A stretch of DNA of 5,313 nt from Bacteroidales bacterium UBA3856 (lineage in GTDB: Bacteria; Bacteroidota; Bacteroidia; Bacteroidales; UBA932). Shown piece by piece: positions 1 through 5,313 of this stretch (positions within the stretch are counted from its first letter, which is position 1; every line of letters begins with the position of its first letter). The stretch lies in contig DGHE01000008.1 of the NCBI GenBank assembly GCA_002392525.1, forward strand, positions 599 through 5,911. The letters are read 5' to 3'. The notes beneath the pieces are model-generated. The model searched no databases. It had not been told where the DNA came from and saw nothing but the letters and a program-made list of their open reading frames with translations. A program made the position numbers and the translations under genes.

Positions 1-889
1 TGAACATCTTGTCGATGCCGTCCACATTGCCCTTCTCATCCACTATGCCGGCCTTCTGGGATACGCCGATGATGGTGCCCATGGTGTCGAACATGTCGAT
101 GAACAGGAAGGTGAACACGACGGCGAGCATGTCCCAGCTCAGGATCTGGCCCCACTCGAACTGGCAGAAGATGGGGGCGACGCTGTCCGGGGCCGAAATG
201 ACGCCGGTGAAATGGGTGAGCGCCGCACCGTCCGCTCCCTTGATGAACAGGCCGATGATCGAAGTCACGAGGATGCCGATGAGGATGCTGCCCTTGACCT
301 TCAGGATCACGAGGGCGCCGGTGATGACGATGCCGATGACCCCGAGGAGGGCGGCTCCGTGCGTGATGTCACCGAGGGCGACGAGGGTGGAGTCGTTGTT
401 GGCGATGATGCCGGCGTTCTGCAGGCCGATGAAGGCGATGAACAGGCCGATACCCGCGCCGATGGCCTTCTTCAGAGTGCCGGGAATGGCGCTGAGCAGC
501 CAGCTGCGGATTTTGGTAACGGTAAGGATAATGAACAGGATACCTTCCAGGAGAACAGCCGTAAGGGCGAACTGCCAGGTGTAACCCATGCCCAGGCATA
601 CGGTGAACACGAAGAAAGCGTTCAGGCCCATACCGGGAGCCAGTGCGAAAGGCTTCTTGGCATAGAGAGCCATCACCAGCGTACCGACGATGGCAGCCAG
701 GGCGGTGGCGGTGAACACGCTGCCGGCAGGCATGCCGGGAAGAGCGCTGAAGATGCTGGGATTCACGGCCAGGATGTAGGCCATGGTAAGGAAAGTGGTA
801 ATGCCCGCAAGGATTTCCGTGCGCACACTGTTCACCTTCGAATCAAAACCAAAGAGTTTCTCGAAAGCAGGTTTCATTTCATGAAACAT
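1..889 (-). CDS. AzgA/PbuG-type NCS2 purine nucleobase permease (3' end outside window)
   Basis: This is an inner-membrane transporter, probably a proton symporter for hypoxanthine, guanine or adenine used in purine salvage. The 296 residues present are open to the left edge; the family is usually around 430 to 480 residues, so roughly a third is missing. Recognisable stretches are ITTFLTMAYILAVNP (about 30-44), the ALAPGMGLNAFF signature (82-93), AGIGLFIAFIGLQNAGII (145-162) and FIDMFDTMGT (263-272) with acidic D265 and D268 in a membrane segment. These resemble Bacillus PbuG/PbuO more than the UraA branch. I chose the ATG at 889 because it follows an A/T-rich leader; an in-frame ATG at 877 is an alternative that shortens the protein by four residues. 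It lies 66 bases after the DUF5020 gene with no promoter motif in between, so it is probably the third gene of that operon. Guanine/hypoxanthine versus adenine specificity cannot be decided from this fragment. Confidence 0.93.
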   Translation of the reverse strand, partial: MFHEMKPAFEKLFGFDSKVNSVRTEILAGITTFLTMAYILAVNPSIFSALPGMPAGSVFTATALAAIVGTLVMALYAKKPFALAPGMGLNAFFVFTVCLGMGYTWQFALTAVLLEGILFIILTVTKIRSWLLSAIPGTLKKAIGAGIGLFIAFIGLQNAGIIANNDSTLVALGDITHGAALLGVIGIVITGALVILKVKGSILIGILVTSIIGLFIKGADGAALTHFTGVISAPDSVAPIFCQFEWGQILSWDMLAVVFTFLFIDMFDTMGTIIGVSQKAGIVDEKGNVDGIDKMF

Positions 890-908
890 TAAATGTTAAC
901 GTTACCCC

Positions 909-945
909 CTCCAGAAACCCCTCCCCTCGGGGGAGGGACTTGGAG
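909..945. repeat. Two-tier G/C-rich intergenic hairpin
   Basis: An inner stem of eight perfect pairs (CCCTCCCC at 919-926 with GGGGAGGG at 930-937) closes a three-base loop. An outer five-pair stem (CTCCA at 909-913 with TGGAG at 941-945) flanks it, separated by an asymmetric internal loop of five and three bases. It fills most of the spacer between the DUF5020 gene and the purine permease gene. In minus-strand RNA it is not followed by a U-run (the next bases are GGGGTAACGTTAAC), so it does not look like a standard intrinsic terminator. It may be an mRNA processing or stability element that sets relative expression inside the operon, or one copy of a dispersed intergenic palindrome. The structure is directly visible; the role is inferred. 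Confidence 0.75.
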
Positions 946-955
946 AAGTATTATA

Positions 956-1684
956 TTAGAAGACCCACTTGGCACCAAGGCAGGGGCGCACCTTGAAGCC
1001 GTCGTAACCGGCAAAATTGGCAGAGAGTTCCACCTCGCCGCCCAGGTTGAGGTTAGGGCAGCCGAAGAAGCGGCCCACGTTGTACCAGATCTGGGGCTCG
1101 GAGATGAACACCACCTTGCGGGCCTGCGTGGCGCCTTCCATGAAGTTCACGACATTCTCACCCCACACATCGGCAAAGCCGCTGAAGCGGAGGCCTTCCA
1201 CACCGAAGAGATCCTGCATGCCCCACACGAAGGTGAACTGCACGGGAACATCGCTGGAAGCAATGCCGTTGAAGGTCTTGAAGAGAAGCTTGAAGTTGAA
1301 GGTATTCTTGAAATCCTTGCTATGCAGGAAGTAGTCAAGACCCACGAGGAAATTGGAGTTGTGGAAGTTGATACCGCCATTGTACTCCACATGCAGGCTG
1401 AGGGGTGCCACAGGGGTGTTCTGCCAGAAATTGAGGCAGCGGGCAATCTCCATGTAGGAGCCGCTGGGGCCTACTTTCTTGTCATTCACCTTGTCATTGA
1501 AGTCGTAGTCAATGAAGAAGAAGGTGTTTCCCCAGTTGTCATTGTAGAAGCCCTCGAGAGTGGTAGTGAAATGTCCACGGTCTTTACCAAAATCGTAGAA
1601 AACCTGGAGATTGGTCTGGGCCTTGGCCACCTGGCCAAGAGCAAGCGTTGCCACGGCAACGGCAAGGATAGTTTTTTTGTTCAT
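956..1684 (-). CDS. DUF5020 outer-membrane beta-barrel protein, probable Tsx-like nucleoside/nucleobase channel
   Basis: This 242-residue protein is predicted to be exported and inserted in the outer membrane. A signal peptide is clear: NKK, a hydrophobic stretch TILAVAVATLALG, then AKA with likely cleavage after A22. The mature part has alternating polar and aromatic strands, for example FYDFGKDRGHFTTTLEGF (29-46) and TFFFIDYDF (54-62), and ends in an aromatic residue (KWVF, F242), typical of barrels assembled by the Bam machinery. The opening YDFGKDR followed by a strand pair and MEIAR (78-82) matches my memory of Bacteroidales DUF5020 proteins, which I believe are related to Tsx, the enterobacterial nucleoside channel; the Tsx link is weaker than the DUF5020 call. 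The start lies 25 bases after the stop of the UraA-type permease, so the two are co-transcribed, and a purine permease follows. That context favours nucleobase or nucleoside passage across the outer membrane. A generic small porin is the alternative. Confidence 0.85.
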   Translation of the reverse strand: MNKKTILAVAVATLALGQVAKAQTNLQVFYDFGKDRGHFTTTLEGFYNDNWGNTFFFIDYDFNDKVNDKKVGPSGSYMEIARCLNFWQNTPVAPLSLHVEYNGGINFHNSNFLVGLDYFLHSKDFKNTFNFKLLFKTFNGIASSDVPVQFTFVWGMQDLFGVEGLRFSGFADVWGENVVNFMEGATQARKVVFISEPQIWYNVGRFFGCPNLNLGGEVELSANFAGYDGFKVRPCLGAKWVF

Positions 1685-1709
1685 AAAACGTAGTTTATGG
1701 GTTTTGTTA

Positions 1710-3062
1710 TTATTTCCTCAAAGAGGGATTGATCTCAAAATTAACGGCTTTGTCGGCATCGGGGTTGGCACCGAACTCGTAGTCCTTGCCCGGCAGCACG
1801 GCGTTGAGCACCACGCCCACCAGGGCAGCCAGGGCCAGACCGCTGAGGCTGGTGAAGCCCAGGGAGATGGAGTCGTTGGCGCCGTACTTGATGCCGATGG
1901 CCAGCACCAGGATGAGGGCCATCACAATGACATTGCGGCTCTTGGTAAAGTCAACTTTGTTCTCCACCACGTTGCGCACGCCCACGGCGGAAATCATACC
2001 GTAGAGCACCAGGGACACGCCGCCGATGGTAGCAGCCGGCATGCAGCTGATAAGGGCGCTGAACTTGGGGCAGAAACTGAGAACGATGGCAAAGCAGGCG
2101 GCGATGCGGATGACGCGGGGGTCGTACACCTTGGTGAGGTTGAGCACGCCGGTGTTCTCACCATAAGTAGTGTTGGCGGGAGCACCGAACAGGGAAGCCA
2201 GGGAAGTAGCCAGACCGTCTCCCATGAGGGTGCGGTGCAGGCCCGGATCCTCCAGGTAGTTGATACCGGTGGTGGAGGAAATGGCGCACATGTCGCCGAT
2301 ATGCTCCATCATGGTAGCAAGCGAAATGGGAACAATGGCAATGACGGCGCTCACAATAAGGCCCCAGTTGGGATTCTTGAACACATGGAAAACGGTATTC
2401 TCCCAGTGGAAAGGAAGGCCGATCCAGGCAGCCTCCTTCACGGCGGAGAAATCACACAGGCCAAAGCAGGCAGCCACCAGATAAGAGCCAAGCACACCCA
2501 TGAGGATGGGGATGATCTTGATCATGCGCTTACCCCAGATGTTGCACACCACGATGATGGCAATGGCAAGCACGGCGATCCACCAGTTCTGGTTGCAGTT
2601 GGAGATGGCGCTTCCGGAAAGGGTAAGGCCGATGGCGATGATGATGGGACCCGTCACGATGGGCGGGAAGAAGCGCATCACCTTGCGGGCGCCGAAAGCA
2701 GCGAAGAATGCAGCCAGGATGAAATAAATAATGCCTGCCGAGAATACTCCGATGCAGGCATAGGGAAGAGATTCCGCGGCGCTCAGGCCCTGGGCTTCAC
2801 CCATGGAGACTACCGCTGCGTAGCCGCCAAGGAAAGCGAAGGACGAGCCGAGGAAAGCCGGCACCTTCATCTTGGTAAGTAAATGAAAAATGAGCGTACC
2901 CAGACCGGCGAATAGGAGGGTGGCACTCATGCTGAGCCCGGTGATGACCGGGACAAGGACAGTGGCTCCGAACATGGCAAACATGTGCTGAAGCCCCAGG
3001 GTAAGCATCTTGCCCTTACCTAAGGTACGGGCATCGTAGATGGCCTGCTGATTGTGTGTCAT
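1710..3062 (-). CDS. uraA: UraA-type NCS2 nucleobase permease (uracil or related base)
   Basis: A full-length 450-residue inner-membrane nucleobase:proton symporter, close in length to E. coli UraA. Family signatures run in order: GLQHMFAMFGATVLVP (23-38), KVPAFLGSSFAF (66-77), IIPILMGVLGSY (183-194), EHIGD (253-257), PGLHRTLMGDGLAT (273-286) and NTTYGENTGVL (297-307). With an offset of 12, residues S74, F75, E253, Y300, E302 and Y354 correspond to UraA ligand-site residues S72, F73, E241, Y288, E290 and Y342. UraA's H245 is replaced by D257, a state shared with xanthine permeases such as XanQ, so uracil specificity is likely but not certain. Hydrophobic segments cover most of the length, in keeping with the 14-helix UraA fold. 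The start is ATG at 3062, preceded by a purine-poor A/T-rich leader without a Shine-Dalgarno sequence, as is usual in Bacteroidota. It is the first gene of the operon driven from the promoter at 3110-3141. Confidence 0.94.
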   Translation of the reverse strand: MTHNQQAIYDARTLGKGKMLTLGLQHMFAMFGATVLVPVITGLSMSATLLFAGLGTLIFHLLTKMKVPAFLGSSFAFLGGYAAVVSMGEAQGLSAAESLPYACIGVFSAGIIYFILAAFFAAFGARKVMRFFPPIVTGPIIIAIGLTLSGSAISNCNQNWWIAVLAIAIIVVCNIWGKRMIKIIPILMGVLGSYLVAACFGLCDFSAVKEAAWIGLPFHWENTVFHVFKNPNWGLIVSAVIAIVPISLATMMEHIGDMCAISSTTGINYLEDPGLHRTLMGDGLATSLASLFGAPANTTYGENTGVLNLTKVYDPRVIRIAACFAIVLSFCPKFSALISCMPAATIGGVSLVLYGMISAVGVRNVVENKVDFTKSRNVIVMALILVLAIGIKYGANDSISLGFTSLSGLALAALVGVVLNAVLPGKDYEFGANPDADKAVNFEINPSLRK

Positions 3063-3105
3063 AAAATATAAATAGGTTAAAAAGTCTCCAAGGTAAGATT
3101 ATGAC

Positions 3106-3150
3106 CGGGCAAAGTTAGCTGAATAATCCCTCTTCAGCAAACTTTGCCCG
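3106..3150. repeat. 18-bp near-perfect inverted repeat around the permease-operon promoter
   Basis: Arms at 3106-3123 (CGGGCAAAGTTAGCTGAA) and 3133-3150 (TTCAGCAAACTTTGCCCG) pair at 17 of 18 positions around a nine-base spacer; the only mismatch is A3117 opposite A3139. It starts 23 bases beyond the stop of the DUF1573 lipoprotein gene. In read-through RNA from that gene it would form a long stable hairpin. It is followed by GUCAUAAUCUU rather than a U-run, so it is at best an atypical terminator, though it could protect the 3' end of the upstream message. As DNA it overlaps both boxes of the downstream promoter and so could also be an operator for a dimeric regulator. The repeat itself is directly seen; both roles are inferred. 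Confidence 0.88.
3110..3141 (-). promoter_or_regulatory. Bacteroidota-type promoter for the nucleobase permease operon
   Basis: On the minus strand a -33 box TTTG (3141-3138) is followed after exactly 20 bases by TAACTTTG (3117-3110), a full match to the Bacteroides -7 consensus TAnnTTTG. The published spacing for this promoter class is about 19 to 21 bases. Transcription would begin near 3103-3106, giving a leader of roughly 40 bases before the ATG at 3062. That leader is too short for a purine riboswitch. Both boxes lie inside the inverted repeat at 3106-3150, which suggests that occupancy of the repeat would control access of the housekeeping sigma factor. Confidence 0.82.
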
Positions 3151-3173
3151 CAAAACTTTTCAACAGGGTATTG

Positions 3174-3677
3174 TTAACGATCCACGTAATAGCCCAGACC
3201 CGTGGTCTCTCCGGACTTGCGGAAGTACTCCCGGAGCTTCCGGGCACTTTCCTCCTTGTCGTACATCTCCTCGTAGTCGTGGTGATAATTGGCATCGGGA
3301 ACGACATGGACGTCAAAACGCAGTTCCGCCATGCCGGAGGGTGCGATATTCCCCCAGAACCGGATGGAGTGTTCCACGCGTCCCACATTCTTGCGGGAAT
3401 CATACCGGAGCGTCACATATGTAAAACGCTCGGGCGGCACCACCAGCTCTTGGTCTCCGTCCATTATGATGCAGCCGCACGAGGGCTGGATGTCCCGGAT
3501 CACCAGCGGCACCTTTCCCGTATTGTTCACACGGATGGTCACGGTAAGTTCCTGTCCCTGCAGGATGGGATAGTAGTGACGGACAGGATCCCGGATTTCC
3601 ACGGTCGTGTACTGCACCCGCGTGGTGCAGCCCACAAGGACCAGGAAGAAAACCCATATATAAAGAAACCGTTTCAT
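3174..3677 (-). CDS. DUF1573 domain lipoprotein
   Basis: A 167-residue small lipoprotein. The N-terminus MKRF plus a hydrophobic run ends in the lipobox LVGC, so signal peptidase II should cut before C17. No D or E follows C17 directly (TTRVQ comes next). Residues about 25-125 form the DUF1573 immunoglobulin-like fold, shown by VTIRVNNTGKVPLVIRDI leading into the hallmark PSCGC (65-69), the PP of VVPPERF and the closing strand FDVHVV. The tail (128-167) is charged and partly helical (YEEMYDKEESARKLREYFRK), and is not part of the domain as I know it. The biochemical role of DUF1573 proteins is not established; they are common in Bacteroidota as exported or lipid-anchored proteins. The ATG lies one base after the stop of the DUF4838 gene (TAG-A-ATG), so translation is probably coupled and the two products are likely made together. 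Outer versus inner membrane location cannot be read from the sequence. Confidence 0.9.
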   Translation of the reverse strand: MKRFLYIWVFFLVLVGCTTRVQYTTVEIRDPVRHYYPILQGQELTVTIRVNNTGKVPLVIRDIQPSCGCIIMDGDQELVVPPERFTYVTLRYDSRKNVGRVEHSIRFWGNIAPSGMAELRFDVHVVPDANYHHDYEEMYDKEESARKLREYFRKSGETTGLGYYVDR

Positions 3678-3678
3678 T

Positions 3679-5313
3679 CTAGCGGAAGAAAATTTCGTCT
3701 ATGCCGAAGTTCCGGGCGTTGGATTCCTTGAGGCGCACCGTCACGCGGGAAGGCCGGCCGAAGCCCACGTTGCCCTTGAAGATCACCCGCTCCCCTTCGT
3801 CGAAGTAGCTGCCCAGCCCCTCCCGGCGAAGCGTTGCCAGCAGGCGGTCATCGGCCCAGATTTCCACGTCCAAAGGCGGCGCCATGCGATGCCGCTCGCT
3901 GTTGAGGAAGGAGATGGTCATCTCGCCGGTCTTTCCCGACACGGCCTCTGCGGGAAGCTCGATATAGCAGTCGGCCTGGGGATAGATCTGCCAGCCCCAG
4001 TGGTAGTTCTGCGAGATGCCCGCCACGCCGTCGGTGAGGTAATGCGTGGAGAAAAACTGCTCGCCGGCATGCACGCGCAGCGGCTGGCGCAGGAGATGGT
4101 CCCGCATCCACATCTGGCCGCTCAGCCACAGCTCCACCTCGTTCTCGTAGTCGGCCACATACACACCGCTTTCGTTAACGCGGTCCATGTGGTCCATGGA
4201 CGTGTTCTCGTTGTCGGTAAGAAGATAGACATCGTCTTCGTCGGTCATGATCTTAAGGTCTTCCACGGCGGCCCATACCTCGGGCTTCACCACCCACTCG
4301 TCTCCCACGAGCTCGGCAAAGCCACCGGGTTTGAGGCCATTGAGGCGGCACATTTCCAGGAACGAGAAGCTCACGAACTGGCGCGTCTTCTCATACAGGA
4401 CCCGCTCCCGGTGCGTCATCTCCATCTCGGAGGCCCGGAGGAAAACGTAGTAGAACTCACGGAAGTCCCGCTCGTTGAGGTAGGTCTTCACGGCCTCGTC
4501 CATGCCGCCGTAGAGCGGAAGCTCGGAGCCCGAGCGGCGGGCGCGGTCCTCCAGACCCATGAGGTAGGACATATAGAAAGAGCCGACGTGCGGCATGGCA
4601 TCCTGGTAATACTCCTCCACCATGTGCCGGATGTCGGCGTCGGGATCCAGGAGAAGGTTCGCCAGCACAAAGGAGTACATCTCCTGCTGGTTGGAGTAGA
4701 AATAGCCGCTGCCGTTGAGGAAAATGCCTTTCACTCCCTTCTTCCGGTACTCCTGGAAGCGCTTCTGCATCACATAAAGCACGGGATACGGGGAAAGATA
4801 GTCGTCAAAGTTGTTCACATAGTCCCAGATGTAGACGTTGTCCGTCACCTTTTGCCAGTCCTCCAGGAGCTTGAAAAAAGCCTTCGCGGCCGGCGTATCC
4901 TCCATCGTGCGCGGATAGTCGATGGCCGACAGGAACACTCCCGCATTGAGAGGAAGCGGATGGTCCGGGATGGCCGATGTCGTGGAATATCCCGGAATGA
5001 AGAAAGTGTGGTGCGGGAAACGCGCCGCCAGCCGTTCTACGAAACTCAAGACCGCCGGCATGGCGTTGCCGGGCTTGTTGCCCGCCGCCTCGCAGCGCCG
5101 GCACATGCACACGATGCTGTTATCGTTGGGGCCGATAGTCATACGGTAAGGAGTCGTCGTGCCATCTCCATACTGGTCCTGGATGAACTGCACCGTAAGG
5201 TCAAAGAGTTTGTCGGAGGAGAAGCAGAACTGGTTGGCGTGGGCCAGGCCGCCCGTCCTGGCCAGGATTTCCTGGTCCATGTTCTGGTAGCCGAAGGAAA
5301 GGTCTCCGTTACT
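3679..5313 (-). CDS. DUF4838 glycoside-hydrolase-like protein (5' end outside window)
   Basis: The frame is open to the right edge and 544 C-terminal residues are visible. ATG 5280 is internal: eleven in-frame codons precede it without a stop, and this family is longer. Numbering from the first visible residue, the core shows PNDN (62-65) followed by CMCRRC (cysteines 69, 71, 74), then NVYIWDYVNNF (159-169), GVKGIFLNG (193-201) and LDPDADI (222-228). This series is characteristic of DUF4838, the catalytic-like TIM-barrel region of proteins linked to GH20/GH67-type glycosidases, for which no activity is firmly known to me. A C-terminal beta-rich module (about 415-544) contains LTDGVAG and HWGWQIYP, reminiscent of galactose-binding-like carbohydrate modules. 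The N-terminal part and any signal peptide lie outside, so location is not shown; periplasmic or surface is expected for the family. It ends with TAG one base before the DUF1573 lipoprotein gene. The substrate is unknown. Confidence 0.88.
   Translation of the reverse strand, partial: SNGDLSFGYQNMDQEILARTGGLAHANQFCFSSDKLFDLTVQFIQDQYGDGTTTPYRMTIGPNDNSIVCMCRRCEAAGNKPGNAMPAVLSFVERLAARFPHHTFFIPGYSTTSAIPDHPLPLNAGVFLSAIDYPRTMEDTPAAKAFFKLLEDWQKVTDNVYIWDYVNNFDDYLSPYPVLYVMQKRFQEYRKKGVKGIFLNGSGYFYSNQQEMYSFVLANLLLDPDADIRHMVEEYYQDAMPHVGSFYMSYLMGLEDRARRSGSELPLYGGMDEAVKTYLNERDFREFYYVFLRASEMEMTHRERVLYEKTRQFVSFSFLEMCRLNGLKPGGFAELVGDEWVVKPEVWAAVEDLKIMTDEDDVYLLTDNENTSMDHMDRVNESGVYVADYENEVELWLSGQMWMRDHLLRQPLRVHAGEQFFSTHYLTDGVAGISQNYHWGWQIYPQADCYIELPAEAVSGKTGEMTISFLNSERHRMAPPLDVEIWADDRLLATLRREGLGSYFDEGERVIFKGNVGFGRPSRVTVRLKESNARNFGIDEIFFR

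Noticed and set aside
212..892. Plus-strand open frame of 226 codons opposite the purine permease
   Set aside because: Composition is skewed to D, E, G and H with no family features; the minus strand gives an unmistakable NCS2 protein.
904..912. GGAGGGGG upstream of the purine permease as a ribosome binding site
   Set aside because: It ends about 15 bases before the ATG, too far, and partly belongs to the outer hairpin stem; Bacteroidota seldom use Shine-Dalgarno sequences.
890..955. Separate promoter for the purine permease gene
   Set aside because: No TAnnTTTG box with a suitably spaced TTTG is present on the minus strand in this spacer.
893..1693. Plus-strand open frame of 266 codons opposite the DUF5020 gene
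   Set aside because: It begins in the intergenic hairpin and has no signal peptide or domain; the minus-strand product has a signal peptide and barrel features.
1611..2882. Long plus-strand open frame of 423 codons opposite the UraA-type permease
   Set aside because: Its product is low-complexity, rich in H, D, G and E, with no recognisable domain; it mirrors codon bias in the clear permease gene on the other strand.
3063..3105. Purine riboswitch in the leader of the UraA-type permease
   Set aside because: The predicted leader is only about 40 bases, A/T-rich, and lacks the three-way junction expected of such an aptamer.
3106..3150. Classical intrinsic terminator for the DUF4838-lipoprotein unit
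   Set aside because: The hairpin is strong but lacks a U-run on the minus-strand side (GUCAUAAUCUU follows), so I annotate it as an inverted repeat with only a possible termination role.
5278..5280. ATG at 5280 as the start of the DUF4838 gene
   Set aside because: The frame stays open upstream to the window edge, coding sequence continues in keeping with the protein, and the family is longer.

Overview
All five genes lie on the minus strand. The window looks like a Bacteroidota genome, most likely order Bacteroidales with fairly high G+C coding sequence. Four points support this: a TTTG-N20-TAnnTTTG promoter of the Bacteroides type, starts without Shine-Dalgarno sequences and preceded by A/T-rich leaders, and the presence of DUF5020, DUF1573-lipoprotein and DUF4838 proteins. 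I cannot name a genus or species from the sequence alone.

Layout in the direction of transcription (right to left): (1) 5313-3679, the C-terminal 544 residues of a DUF4838 protein, a glycoside-hydrolase-like family, whose N-terminus lies beyond the window; (2) 3677-3174, a small DUF1573 lipoprotein whose ATG is one base after the previous stop; (3) 3173-3063, a 111-base intergenic region with a large inverted repeat and a good Bacteroidota promoter inside it; (4) 3062-1710, a UraA-type NCS2 nucleobase permease; (5) 1684-956, a DUF5020 outer-membrane barrel protein, probably related to Tsx-type nucleoside channels; (6) a 66-base spacer carrying a strong G/C hairpin; (7) 889 to the left edge, the first 296 residues of an AzgA/PbuG-type NCS2 purine permease.

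The window holds two transcription units. The right one (DUF4838 plus lipoprotein) looks like surface or periplasmic glycan metabolism of unknown substrate. The left one reads as a nucleobase salvage operon: an outer-membrane channel encoded between two inner-membrane permeases of different NCS2 branches, one pyrimidine-like and one purine-like, giving a route across both membranes.

The most unusual non-coding feature is the promoter between the two units. It is embedded in an 18-bp inverted repeat with a single mismatch, and that mismatch falls on bases of both promoter boxes, so only the minus-strand orientation has intact boxes. No mobile elements, tRNA or rRNA genes, CRISPR arrays or riboswitches were seen, and no stretch longer than 300 bases lacks a gene.
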